From NCBI RefSeq assembly GCF_000379945.1, contig NZ_KB904124.1, positions 1 to 64,000 on the forward strand: a DNA stretch of 64,000 bases, written 5' to 3'. The position numbers and the translations under genes were made by a program. The notes beneath the pieces were generated by a model. The model ran no database searches. It saw only the letters and a list, made by a program, of their open reading frames with translations, and was not told the origin of the DNA. How positions within the stretch are numbered: the first letter of the stretch is position 1; the number at the start of each line of letters is the position of its first letter. Shown in pieces: positions 26,687-35,672 of this stretch. This DNA comes from Porphyromonas macacae DSM 20710 = JCM 13914. Lineage in GTDB: Bacteria > Bacteroidota > Bacteroidia > Bacteroidales > Porphyromonadaceae.

Positions 26687-28588
26687 ATGAGCACGACAGC
26701 GAACAATGTGCTGACAGAAATATACGACGTGGTGGTGATCGGTGCGGGACACGCCGGATGCGAAGCGGCTGCAGCTGCAGCAAGACTCGGCTCGCACACG
26801 CTGCTGATCACGCTGGACATGAACAAAATAGCCCAAATGAGCTGCAATCCGGCTGTGGGAGGCATTGCCAAAGGACAAATAGTCCGGGAGATAGACGCAT
26901 TGGGCGGACGAATGGGATGGATAACAGACCGTACAGCCATCCAGTTTCGAATACTCAACCGCAGCAAAGGGCCGGCCATGTGGAGCCCACGGGCGCAGAG
27001 CGACCGCATGCGCTTTATGGAAGCATGGCGAAAAGAACTGGAGCAGGAGCCATTGCTGGATATGTGGCAGGATACGGTAACAAAACTAATTATAGAAGAC
27101 GGCGTTTGCCGGGGCGTACAAACAGGGATGGGAATGACATTCAGAGCCTCGGCGGTTATCCTGACGGCGGGAACATTCCTCGGAGGACTGATGCACGTCG
27201 GCGATTTGCAGTTTGCAGGCGGACGCATCAGTGAACCGGCATCTTACGGCATTACGGAACACTTAAAAGAGTTGGGTTTGCGAACAGACCGTATGAAAAC
27301 GGGTACGCCGGCACGCATCGACGGGCGCACACTGCATCCGGAAGAGATGGGCATCCAGCATGGAGACGAACAGGACCATCACGCTTTCTCTTTCCTGCCC
27401 GACAGTCGCAGCTCCCTGCCCCAGCGACCATGCTATGTTATCTACACCAATAAGGCTTGTCACAACGTTTTGCGCGAAGCCTTAGACCGTTCGCCGCTGT
27501 ATAACGGACAGATACAAAGTATCGGACCTCGCTACTGCCCAAGCATCGAAACAAAGATCGTGACATTTGCCGAAAAGGAACAGCATCAACTTTTTTTAGA
27601 GCCTGAGGGAGCAGACGGTATCGAATATTATATCAACGGTTTTTCCTCTTCTCTTCCTTTGGATGTACAACTTAAAGCCCTTCGCGAAATACCGGAATTG
27701 CGCGATGTAAAGATATTCCGCCCGGGGTACGCCATCGAATACGATTTCTTCGATCCGACCCAACTTTACCACACACTGGAAAGCAAGGTCATACCTAATC
27801 TCTTTCTGGCCGGACAGGTAAATGGCACCACAGGTTACGAAGAAGCGGCAGGACAAGGTTTAATGGCTGGCATCAATGCCCACATGAAGATACACGGGCG
27901 AGAACCGCTCATTCTAAAACGCGATGAAGCGTATATCGGCGTGCTCATCGACGATCTCGTGACGAAAGGCGTGGATGAGCCTTACCGTATGTTCACCTCG
28001 CGTGCAGAATACCGGATTCTCCTCCGTCAGGACGATGCGGATATGCGCCTGACACCGATAGCGGAACGCATAGGCCTCGCTACCCCCGAACGTATCGATC
28101 TCTGGAAAAGCAAAAAGGAAGCTATTGACAATTTAATCCTTTTTGCCCGCTCCTTCTCGGTGAAACCGGCACTCATCAACGAACAGCTGGAAGCAATCGG
28201 CGAAACACCGCTCCGTCAGGGTTGCAAACTCTACGACCTGATTTTAAGGCCGGGGTTGAATATCGACACCCTCTCTAAAATGATTTGGGCACTGGATAAA
28301 AAGTTAAGCATGAGCGGAGCGCGGAGAGACGAAATAACAGAAGCTGCCGAGATACGCATCAAATACGCCGGATACATCGAACGCGAAGAGCAAATAGCAG
28401 CAAAAATACGCCGTCTGGAATACGTTTACATACCGGACAGCATCGACTATACAGTTATTAAATCCCTTTCTACGGAAGCCCGGCAAAAACTTGACCGCAT
28501 ACGACCCGGTACCATAGGACAGGCATCTCGCATTCCGGGTATCTCTCCGCATGACGTAAGCGTACTGCTGGTTCTTTGCGGCCGTTGA
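26687..28588 (+). CDS. mnmG: tRNA uridine-5-carboxymethylaminomethyl synthesis enzyme MnmG (GidA)
   Basis: 633 residues. FAD-binding GxGxxG motif VIGAGHAGCEAA near residue 16, GTPARIDGRTL near 206, and AGQVNGTTGYEEAAGQG near 370. The C-terminal helical domain for MnmE/tRNA binding ends with ISPHDVSVLLVL. Family knowledge: with MnmE modifies U34 of tRNAs. In many Bacteroidales apt follows mnmG; here a 37-base gap holding a parS palindrome leads straight to uvrC. Confidence 0.97.
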   Translation: MSTTANNVLTEIYDVVVIGAGHAGCEAAAAAARLGSHTLLITLDMNKIAQMSCNPAVGGIAKGQIVREIDALGGRMGWITDRTAIQFRILNRSKGPAMWSPRAQSDRMRFMEAWRKELEQEPLLDMWQDTVTKLIIEDGVCRGVQTGMGMTFRASAVILTAGTFLGGLMHVGDLQFAGGRISEPASYGITEHLKELGLRTDRMKTGTPARIDGRTLHPEEMGIQHGDEQDHHAFSFLPDSRSSLPQRPCYVIYTNKACHNVLREALDRSPLYNGQIQSIGPRYCPSIETKIVTFAEKEQHQLFLEPEGADGIEYYINGFSSSLPLDVQLKALREIPELRDVKIFRPGYAIEYDFFDPTQLYHTLESKVIPNLFLAGQVNGTTGYEEAAGQGLMAGINAHMKIHGREPLILKRDEAYIGVLIDDLVTKGVDEPYRMFTSRAEYRILLRQDDADMRLTPIAERIGLATPERIDLWKSKKEAIDNLILFARSFSVKPALINEQLEAIGETPLRQGCKLYDLILRPGLNIDTLSKMIWALDKKLSMSGARRDEITEAAEIRIKYAGYIEREEQIAAKIRRLEYVYIPDSIDYTVIKSLSTEARQKLDRIRPGTIGQASRIPGISPHDVSVLLVLCGR

Positions 28589-28596
28589 GGCATCGG

Positions 28597-28616
28597 AATG
28601 TTTCACGTGAAACATT
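28597..28616. promoter_or_regulatory. parS site (ParB-binding centromere-like palindrome)
   Basis: A perfect 20-base palindrome in the mnmG-uvrC gap. Its central 16 bases, TGTTTCACGTGAAACA at 28599-28614, match the widely conserved bacterial parS consensus (one base from the B. subtilis TGTTCCACGTGAAACA and itself a common form). ParB-CTP clamps load at such sites and recruit ParA/SMC during segregation. No parA/parB gene is in the window. Confidence 0.9.
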
Positions 28617-28625
28617 GAATAAATC

Positions 28626-30422
28626 ATGACGCAGGAAGAAATAAAAGCAATCATATCCACCATTCCCGAAGAACCGGGATGCTACCAGTACCTGAACAAG
28701 ACTGGTGCGATTATCTATGTGGGTAAGGCCAAGAACCTGCGAAAAAGAATCGGGAGCTACTTTCAGAAAGAACATACGGACAAGAAGACAAGGCATTTGG
28801 TCAGAAACATCGACAACCTGAGATACTTTGTTGTAGAATCCGAGTTCGATGCCTTGATTCTGGAAAATTCGCTGATCAAACAGCACCAACCCTACTTCAA
28901 CATTTTGCTGAAAGACGGGAAAACATATCCGTGGATCGTGGTTCGCCAAGAGCCTTTTCCACGCGTCTACATGACCCGGGAAATACTGAAAGACGGATCG
29001 AGATACTTCGGCCCTTACCCAAGTGTCCAAATGGCGTATGCCACGATGACGATGATCAAAGACCTCTACAAAATACGTACCTGCAATCTCAATTTGGCTC
29101 CGCATAAAATCAGAGAAGGACGCTACAAAGTCTGCCTGGACTATCATATCAAAAAATGCAAGGGACCCTGCGAAGGATTGCAATCGGAGAAGGAATACGA
29201 CCGAAATATCAACGAAATCGTAGAGCTGCTGAAAGGCAAATTGCATCATATCATAGACCTTTACACAAAGGAGATGCAGCACATGAGCGAAGAGATGCGA
29301 TACGAAGAGGCACAGAAATACAAAGAACGGCTGGATTATCTGAAAAAATACGAATCCAAGCATACGGTCGCTCCCTTCCATATCAGCAATGTGGATGTTT
29401 TCAGTTTCGACCGGGACGACAAAGCGGCGTATATCAACTATCTGCATATCGCCGAAGGGATGATCAACAAGGCTTATACAATAGAGTATAAACTGAAGAT
29501 GGACGAAGAGCCTTCCGAAATTCTGGCTACGGCCATAACGGAAATCCGGCAGCGGTTCGGCAGCACAGCACGGGAAATCATCATACCTTTTGAAGTAGAC
29601 TGGGAAGCCGAACCGGGTATCACTTTCAATGTACCGAAAAGAGGAGACAAACTGAAGCTGCTGGAGTTAAGCCTGCGCAACGTCAAACAGTACAAAGTGG
29701 ATAAATATAAACGCGCGGAAAAACTTAACCCCGAGCAACGGGGATTGCGTATCGTTCACAACATGCAGGCGGATTTAGGGCTGAAAAAACAGCCGCGACA
29801 TATCGAATGTTTCGACAATTCGAACATACAGGGCACCAGTGCAGTGGCCAGTTGCGTGGTCTTCAAAATGGGAAAACCGAGCAAAAAAGATTACCGGAAA
29901 TTTCACATTAAATCGGTAGAAGGAGCGGACGACTTTGCTACCATGCAGGAAGTACTGCACAGAAGATACAGCAGACTGCTCGAAGAAAAAGCTCCCCTAC
30001 CCGATCTGATCATCGTAGACGGAGGAAAGGGACAGCTCAATGCTGCCCGGGAAAGTTTGAAAAACTTAGAACTTACGGATAAGATAGAACTCGTCGGGCT
30101 GGCCAAACGTCTGGATGAAATTTATTTCTACAATGATCCCGATCCGCTCATTCTCGATAAAAATTCAGAAACCCTGCATATTCTGCAACAGCTACGAGAC
30201 GAAGCTCATCGCTTCGGCATCAAGTTCCACCGCGAAGTGCGAAGCAAATCGCAAATCAAATCCGAATTGGATGAAATTCCCGGCATCGGAGCAAAAACCA
30301 AAGATAAACTTCTGGCACATTTTAAGAGTGCAGCCCGCATCAAAAAAGCAACTCAAACAGAGCTAAGCACCGTAGTCGGCGATGCCAAAGCCAAGATCAT
30401 TACAGATCGATTCAGCAAATAA
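28626..30422 (+). CDS. uvrC: Excinuclease ABC subunit C
   Basis: 598 residues. N-terminal GIY-YIG nuclease (PGCYQYLNKTGAIIYVGKAK, about 18-100), a UvrB-binding UVR segment (about 208-243, MSEEMRYEEAQKYKERLDYL), an RNase H-like nuclease domain (ECFDNSNIQGTSAVAS, VDGGKGQLNAA), and a terminal helix-hairpin-helix motif IPGIGAKTKDKLLAHF. Makes the dual incisions of nucleotide excision repair with UvrB. Strong A and C bias at third positions compared with genes after 40 kb. Confidence 0.97.
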   Translation: MTQEEIKAIISTIPEEPGCYQYLNKTGAIIYVGKAKNLRKRIGSYFQKEHTDKKTRHLVRNIDNLRYFVVESEFDALILENSLIKQHQPYFNILLKDGKTYPWIVVRQEPFPRVYMTREILKDGSRYFGPYPSVQMAYATMTMIKDLYKIRTCNLNLAPHKIREGRYKVCLDYHIKKCKGPCEGLQSEKEYDRNINEIVELLKGKLHHIIDLYTKEMQHMSEEMRYEEAQKYKERLDYLKKYESKHTVAPFHISNVDVFSFDRDDKAAYINYLHIAEGMINKAYTIEYKLKMDEEPSEILATAITEIRQRFGSTAREIIIPFEVDWEAEPGITFNVPKRGDKLKLLELSLRNVKQYKVDKYKRAEKLNPEQRGLRIVHNMQADLGLKKQPRHIECFDNSNIQGTSAVASCVVFKMGKPSKKDYRKFHIKSVEGADDFATMQEVLHRRYSRLLEEKAPLPDLIIVDGGKGQLNAARESLKNLELTDKIELVGLAKRLDEIYFYNDPDPLILDKNSETLHILQQLRDEAHRFGIKFHREVRSKSQIKSELDEIPGIGAKTKDKLLAHFKSAARIKKATQTELSTVVGDAKAKIITDRFSK

Positions 30423-30437
30423 AACAAACATCAATAT

Positions 30438-30887
30438 ATGAGAGTAGTCATTCAACGCGTTAGCGAGGCTTCGGTAACAATAGAAGGAAAAATACATGGC
30501 AGCATAGGCAAAGGATTGCTCGTGCTGTTAGGCATAGAGGACCGGGATGGAGAGAAGGATATCGACTATCTAACCAGAAAGATCGTAAATTTACGGGTGT
30601 TTCCGGACGAGAATGACGTGATGAACAAATCATTGCTCGATATTTCCGGAGAACTGTTGCTCGTGAGCCAATTCACCCTGATGGGAGAAACGAAGAAAGG
30701 CAATCGCCCGAGCTACATCAAAGCCTCAAGGCCGGAGTTTGCTATTCCGCTTTACGAAAAATTCATCGCACAGGCAGAAACAGCTTTACAGAAGAAAGTG
30801 GAAACGGGCGTTTTCGGTGCAGATATGAAGGTTGCTCTGGTCAATGACGGACCTGTAACAATAATCATCGACACTCATAACGAATAA
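30438..30887 (+). CDS. dtd: D-aminoacyl-tRNA deacylase
   Basis: 149 residues, standard length. Signature motifs of the DTD family: [17 protein letters not shown] near residues 77-95 (substrate pocket) and the cross-subunit Gly-cisPro motif in [11 protein letters not shown] at the C-terminus. Removes D-amino acids from mischarged tRNAs. 15 bases downstream of uvrC in the same operon. Confidence 0.96.
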   Translation: MRVVIQRVSEASVTIEGKIHGSIGKGLLVLLGIEDRDGEKDIDYLTRKIVNLRVFPDENDVMNKSLLDISGELLLVSQFTLMGETKKGNRPSYIKASRPEFAIPLYEKFIAQAETALQKKVETGVFGADMKVALVNDGPVTIIIDTHNE

Positions 30888-30890
30888 AAA

Positions 30891-30906
30891 CGTTACACGT
30901 GAAACA
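30891..30906. promoter_or_regulatory. Degenerate second parS-like site
   Basis: CGTTACACGTGAAACA matches the parS 16-mer at 14 of 16 positions, the two mismatches being in the left half. It spans the GTG start of the MazG-like gene, 2.3 kb from the perfect site. Confidence 0.55.
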
Positions 30907-31264
30907 AAAAGAAAAGAATATCACCCTGCGCGATGCGCAGCAAATGGTGGACGAATGGATAAAAACCTATGGGGTATGCTACTTCTCGGAGCTTACAAAC
31001 ATGGCCATCCTAACCGAAGAAGTCGGAGAAGTGGCACGAATCATGGCACGTCGTTACGGTGATCAAAGTTTCAAAGAGAATGACAAAAACAAGTCCCTGG
31101 GCGATGAACTTTGCGACGTTCTTTGGGTTCTTCTCTGCTTAGCCAACCAGACAGGCGTGGATCTGGAAGAGGCTTTCAAAGAAAACATCGAAAAGAAAAC
31201 CAACAGAGACAAAGAGAGACATATCAATAACAGTAAACTTCATAAAAATGAATCAGAGAAGTAA
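30899..31264 (+). CDS. MazG-like nucleotide pyrophosphohydrolase (single domain)
   Basis: 121 residues from a GTG start. One MazG-type helical domain with the metal-binding acidic motifs NMAILTEEVGEVARIMARR (about 36-54) and GDELCDVLWVLLCLAN (about 68-83). Family knowledge: hydrolyses noncanonical or excess NTPs; dCTPase-like relatives exist. It sits between dtd and deoC and overlaps deoC by 17 bases, so the products are likely co-translated. A second MazG, with two domains, is at 288-1079. Confidence 0.9.
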   Translation: MKQKEKNITLRDAQQMVDEWIKTYGVCYFSELTNMAILTEEVGEVARIMARRYGDQSFKENDKNKSLGDELCDVLWVLLCLANQTGVDLEEAFKENIEKKTNRDKERHINNSKLHKNESEK

Positions 31265-32117
31265 ATATCAAGAGGCTTTGGACAAATTCCAACCGGCTTT
31301 AAGTGAAGAACAGGTTAAAGAAACTGTAAAGAAAATCATTAAGGATCATTACGAACAATGCGACACCGATGAGGTAAAAAAATTCTGCTACGGACTTATC
31401 GACCTGACAAGCCTTGCCGGCACGGATACGGAAGAGAAAATAGCCCGTTTTACCCAAACGGTCAACGATTTTGAAGGCACTGATCCCACAATCCCGAATG
31501 TAGCAGCTATCTGTGTTTATCCGAATATGGTGAAGACCGTACGCGAAACACTCACCGTACCGAATGTGCGTGTGGCTTCCGTAAGCGGTTGTTTTCCCGC
31601 TTCCCAGAGCTTTACGGAAATTAAAATTGCCGAAACAGCTTTAGCTGTAAACGACGGTGCGGATGAAATCGACATTGTTCTGAATTTAGGTAAATTTCTA
31701 AGCGAAGAGTATCAGGACGTGTGCGATGAAATCGAAGAACAAAAAACAGCCTGCCGCGATGCTCACCTGAAAGTGATTATCGAGTCAGGTGCCATGAGTG
31801 ATCAGGAACAGATCCGCCGGGCAAGTATCCTCAGTCTTTTCAGCGGTGCAGACTTCATTAAAACTTCAACCGGAAAAGAATATCCGGGTGCTTCTTTGGA
31901 AGCCGCCTATACCATGTGCAGCGTTATCAAACAGTATTTCGAACTGTATGGCGAACGTAAGGGTATCAAATTTTCAGGCGGTATCCGCACCTCCGAACAG
32001 GCTGTTATGTACTACTGCATCGTCAAAGAGGTGTTGGGCGAAGAATGGCTTACTCCCGAACTGTTCCGCATTGGCGCCAGCAGCCTCGCACAAAACCTGC
32101 TGAACGATATTAAGTAA
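31248..32117 (+). CDS. deoC: Deoxyribose-phosphate aldolase
   Basis: 289 residues, somewhat longer than E. coli DeoC because of an N-terminal extension (about 1-45), as usual in Bacteroidota. The Schiff-base lysine lies in DFIKTSTGKEYPG (about residue 206), and the proton-relay lysine in GIKFSGGIRT. DEIDIVLNLGKF precedes. Converts deoxyribose-5-phosphate to acetaldehyde and glyceraldehyde-3-phosphate in nucleoside salvage. Last gene of the ychF/mnmG-to-deoC run. Confidence 0.95.
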   Translation: MNQRSKYQEALDKFQPALSEEQVKETVKKIIKDHYEQCDTDEVKKFCYGLIDLTSLAGTDTEEKIARFTQTVNDFEGTDPTIPNVAAICVYPNMVKTVRETLTVPNVRVASVSGCFPASQSFTEIKIAETALAVNDGADEIDIVLNLGKFLSEEYQDVCDEIEEQKTACRDAHLKVIIESGAMSDQEQIRRASILSLFSGADFIKTSTGKEYPGASLEAAYTMCSVIKQYFELYGERKGIKFSGGIRTSEQAVMYYCIVKEVLGEEWLTPELFRIGASSLAQNLLNDIK

Positions 32118-32194
32118 AATAATAGCCGAGTTCTGAAAAAGGCGGAAAATACTCCCCCACCCCGTTAGTCTGTAAAGGGTAAGAAGTAAGAAGC

Positions 32195-32240
32195 AAACGC
32201 CATAGCCGCATGATAAACAATCTGTGGTTATGGCGTTTTT
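32195..32240. terminator. Bidirectional terminator between deoC and the polyprenyl synthase gene
   Basis: Stem AAACGCCATAGCC / GGTTATGGCGTTT, with one G-T and an 18-20 base loop, then TTT on the plus side and an A-run on the other, so it can serve both converging genes. The following bases to 32466 show nothing else recognisable. Confidence 0.75.
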
Positions 32241-32466
32241 CATCTCTTGAATAAGAAATGAAATTCTTAATAGAATAAGAACAATAAATAACTCTAAAAG
32301 AATAACTTATAGACTTGAATTCACAGAAAAAAGTCTGCAATAAGTCTCTGACAATTAAGATTTTCTTCTTTCATTAGTCTTTACCCGTGAAAATGCAACT
32401 CACACAAACTCTGCAAGCAAGCATCCATCCGGACACAAATAAAAGAAATCCGTAAGAAAAATATTT

Positions 32467-33438
32467 TCAGATTTTTCTGTAAGAAATGTAATCGGCCATC
32501 TGCAATAAACTCGACCGGTATTTCGAATCCGGAAATTCTTTGAGGATATTCTTAGCTTCGTTCAAAAAAGTTTCCATTTTCTCACGGGCATATTCTATGC
32601 CTCCGTTTTCCTTGGCAAAGGAGATTAATTTATGAATATCTCCGGCCGAAAATTTTTTCTGATGAAGCAGCTGCCGGATTTCACGACTTACATCGCCATC
32701 GGCAACCTCCAGCGCATGCAAAAGCGGCAACGTTATTTTACCTTCCCTGATATCATTGCCCGTAGGTTTGCCCACATTATGATCGTAATAGTCGAAAATA
32801 TCGTCCCTTATCTGAAAAGCATAACCGAATAGTTCGGCTACACGTTTGCATTTTTCCGTTTCTTCTCTCGAAGCGTTAACCGTATGCACGGCAATCTCTG
32901 CGCAGGTAATAAAGAGAGCAGCTGTTTTTTCGTGAATGACTTCAAAGTATACCTTTTCATCCAAAATAACCTTCTCGGCCGTTTCATACTGAATAATCTC
33001 GCCCTCGGTCAACTGTTTGCCCAACTCCGAAATCTTGCTCAGAATCATCAAATCACCTATTTCAATGGCTTTTTTAATGGCCGAGGTCAGGATATAATCA
33101 CCCATCAATACGGCAACGTTATTGTAATAAAGCGTATTTAAGGTGGCGTTTCCGCGCCGTTCGTCAGAATCGTCTATCACATCATCGTGAATAAGCGTAG
33201 CCGTATGAATCAATTCCAGTACCACAGCCACCTCCACTGTCTCTTTGGGCAATTCGTCCGTAAAAAGCGAAGCCATAAGTCCCATGAAAAGAGGTCTGAG
33301 CTGTTTGCCGTTACTGCTATATAGATGGTTTATGGCAATAGTCAGCCATTCAGACTTACTCTGTAATACTGCGTTATATTGCTCGCGAAAGCTTTCTAAA
33401 AAAGGAGCAACGGGAGCCTGAATAGTTTCTATTTGCAT
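32467..33438 (-). CDS. Polyprenyl diphosphate synthase (octaprenyl-type)
   Basis: 323 residues, all-alpha isoprenoid synthase. First aspartate-rich motif DDVIDD in LIHDDVIDDSDERRG (about residues 84-98), second DDIFD in IRDDIFDYYDHNVGKPTGND (about 212-230, here cited in part). GKQLRPLF near the start binds the diphosphate. Builds the long prenyl chain used for menaquinone; chain length cannot be read from sequence alone. Single minus-strand gene between two plus-strand blocks. Confidence 0.92.
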   Translation of the reverse strand: MQIETIQAPVAPFLESFREQYNAVLQSKSEWLTIAINHLYSSNGKQLRPLFMGLMASLFTDELPKETVEVAVVLELIHTATLIHDDVIDDSDERRGNATLNTLYYNNVAVLMGDYILTSAIKKAIEIGDLMILSKISELGKQLTEGEIIQYETAEKVILDEKVYFEVIHEKTAALFITCAEIAVHTVNASREETEKCKRVAELFGYAFQIRDDIFDYYDHNVGKPTGNDIREGKITLPLLHALEVADGDVSREIRQLLHQKKFSAGDIHKLISFAKENGGIEYAREKMETFLNEAKNILKEFPDSKYRSSLLQMADYISYRKI

Positions 33439-33623
33439 AAACGATTACACATTGGCACTTTTGGATAAAAGCAAATTTAACATAAAGGCAACGAAAAGCC
33501 AACATCAAGAACAGAAAGAAAAGTCTTTTCGGTCATCCGGCAATGTGTTTTGGGTCGAACATAAATAAACATTATATTTCAGTAAAGAATTTCACATACC
33601 GTATTTTACCATTCTTCAACAAT

Positions 33624-34949
33624 ATGATTTCACTCATGCATTTCATCTCTGCAACCATCGCCGGTTCTGTTTCCAATGCCGAAGAGGTTATTGTCAAACC
33701 GGCAAACGTCATCATTAAAAACTCTATGGCTTTTCTGCAGTCTTTGGGTGTACCCGAAAGCTCTATTTACTTTATCAATTCCACCTTTCTTGTGGCCGTA
33801 GTCCTAATCATTGCCTTTTTAATTCAGTGGTTGAGTTCCAAAACGCTCAAAAAAATTTTTAACCGTTTCGGACAGCATCGAAGTCTTATACTCTTTCAGG
33901 ATATGATCAATAACAAGCTTTATTATTTACTTGCTCTGATCATACCCATCGGATTTGTAAGAGCAATGATACCGCTCGTTTTTGATAACCAGCCCAAACT
34001 CATTTCGTTCAATCTGCTCCTGTTCAATATTTACGTAACGATATATATCATCCGGTTGCTTATTGCATTCGCCAATACCATGCGCGATTTCCTGAGGCAT
34101 AAGGAAGCCTATGCCGATAAACCGCTCGACAGTTTTGCCCAGGTAGCCAAAATCATCATTCTTTTCTTGGGTATCATATCCATTATCGGCACATTGCTCG
34201 GGCAGGATCCGAAAGTACTGTTAGGCGGTCTGGGTGCTTTAAGTGCCGTGTTCATGCTGATTTTTAAGGATAGTATCTTAGGTTTCGTAGCCAGCATACA
34301 GGTATCGGTAAACGATATGGTACGCATAGGAGACTGGATAACCATCCCCAGTCTGGATGCCGATGGCGATGTAATCAAAATCTCTCTTACAACGGTTAAA
34401 ATCAAAGCTTTCGACAATACCATCATCACCCTGCCCACCTACTCTCTCATCAATAATACCATGCAAAACTGGCGGGGTATGAAAGACACCGGTTGTCGCC
34501 GGGTCAAACGCGCCATACGTATTAAACAAAGCAGCATCAAATTTCTGACTGTCGAAGAACTTGAACGAATGAAAGAGATTGCTTTCTTAAGCGAATATAT
34601 CAGCCGAAAACAAAAAGAAATCACTGCTTATCAGACTAAAAAAGGTATCGATAACCACCACCCTACCCATATTCCGGCCATAACGAACATAGCGCTCTTC
34701 GAACACTATTGCGCTCAATATTTATACCAACGCAACGATGTCAGCTCCGAAATGACCCTTATGGTACGTCAATTAAGCCCTGAACCTACAGGACTCCCCG
34801 TAGAAATTTACGCTTTCGTCACCACTACCGTTTGGGTCAAATATGAAGCCATAGTTACCGATATATTCGATCATCTCATTGCTTTCGTCGCTTTTTTCGA
34901 TCTGGAAATATTCGAAAATATTACCAACAAAACACCCGAATTATCATAA
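33624..34949 (+). CDS. MscS-family mechanosensitive channel (YbdG-like)
   Basis: About 441 residues from 33624 (MISLMHFISATI). An ATG at 33543 would add 27 residues that do not look like a signal peptide, so the start is uncertain. Several transmembrane helices (about 35-60, 85-110, 120-145, 175-195) precede the conserved pore helix GLGALSAVFMLIFKDSILG and the MscS beta domain VNDMVRIGDWITIP. Acts as a pressure-relief or ion channel. Monocistronic by appearance. Confidence 0.9.
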   Translation: MISLMHFISATIAGSVSNAEEVIVKPANVIIKNSMAFLQSLGVPESSIYFINSTFLVAVVLIIAFLIQWLSSKTLKKIFNRFGQHRSLILFQDMINNKLYYLLALIIPIGFVRAMIPLVFDNQPKLISFNLLLFNIYVTIYIIRLLIAFANTMRDFLRHKEAYADKPLDSFAQVAKIIILFLGIISIIGTLLGQDPKVLLGGLGALSAVFMLIFKDSILGFVASIQVSVNDMVRIGDWITIPSLDADGDVIKISLTTVKIKAFDNTIITLPTYSLINNTMQNWRGMKDTGCRRVKRAIRIKQSSIKFLTVEELERMKEIAFLSEYISRKQKEITAYQTKKGIDNHHPTHIPAITNIALFEHYCAQYLYQRNDVSSEMTLMVRQLSPEPTGLPVEIYAFVTTTVWVKYEAIVTDIFDHLIAFVAFFDLEIFENITNKTPELS

Positions 34950-35064
34950 TGACGTATACTGAAAAATTCTCTGCCTGATGGTTGAAAATTCTTCAGGCAA
35001 AGAATAAAAATCCAAGTTAACTTCGTTTTTTATTCTTCAGGCAGGGATTTTTCAATCGTTACGC
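34950..35064 (+). repeat. Dispersed intergenic repeat R1, copy C
   Basis: Starts with TGACGTATACTGAAAAATTC and contains GAAAATTCTTCAGGCAAAGA, the core ATCCAAGTTAACTTCGTT and TTCTTCAGGCAGGGATTTTT. Here the outer parts are inverted to each other: GAAAAATTCTCTGCCTGA against TCAGGCAGGGATTTTTC, so the whole copy can fold into one long hairpin directly after the channel gene. Confidence 0.85.
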
Positions 35065-35640
35065 AAAAATTCTTACTTCTTCTCAAAAAAGCTGTATCAC
35101 AATAACTTACAGTAGAAAAAAGAATATCCATTTTTAATGTAAAGTTGTTGATAAGGCGTTGATAATTGAAACAATAAGTTTTGATAATTATGAGAAGTTA
35201 ATAGAAAAAGAATCATAGGATAAAAGTATCTACGAAATAAACAAAAGAAATAGCCGAAACTTATTGATTTATTTTTGCTTCGGTTTTCAACAGTCATACA
35301 GATCTTCGGAAATATTCTCTATTCAACTTCGACACGTATTCGTTGTTAATAAATTATTTTATTCTCTTATAATCAAATATTTAGCTTGTGTATAACCTGT
35401 TTGCTTGCTTGTGTAACAATTATTTATAACCTACCCTACTCAAGACAGGTAGCAAGACCCTTATAATCGGTTATGAACAGTATCAACAGCTATTACTCTC
35501 CTATTATACTTTTTTAATTTTAAGAAAAAGAAAAGATATAAAAGGAACCATGTGAACAACATCGGTTAATCGAAATAACCAGAGTATGGTTATGCCTGTT
35601 CTGAATATGAAAAATAAGTTTTCTATTCTATTATTTTATT
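35065..35640. other. AT-rich gap with DnaA-box-like sequences, possible replication origin
   Basis: About 575 bases without a gene, markedly AT-rich. It holds DnaA-box-like words: TGTTGATAA at 35146-35154, a second GTTGATAA at 35158-35165, TTTGATAA near 35180, a full match TGTGTATAA (complement TTATACACA) at 35387-35395, and weaker TGTGTAACA and TATCAACAG words near 35410 and 35480. Two parS-like sites lie 4-7 kb to the left. Candidate oriC; not proven. Confidence 0.4.
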
Positions 35641-35672
35641 AATTTCACAGACCATAAATTTTAGATAAAGCC

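Noticed and set aside
25977-26783. 268-residue minus-strand frame across ychF and mnmG
   Set aside because: Antisense to two conserved genes and crosses their boundary.
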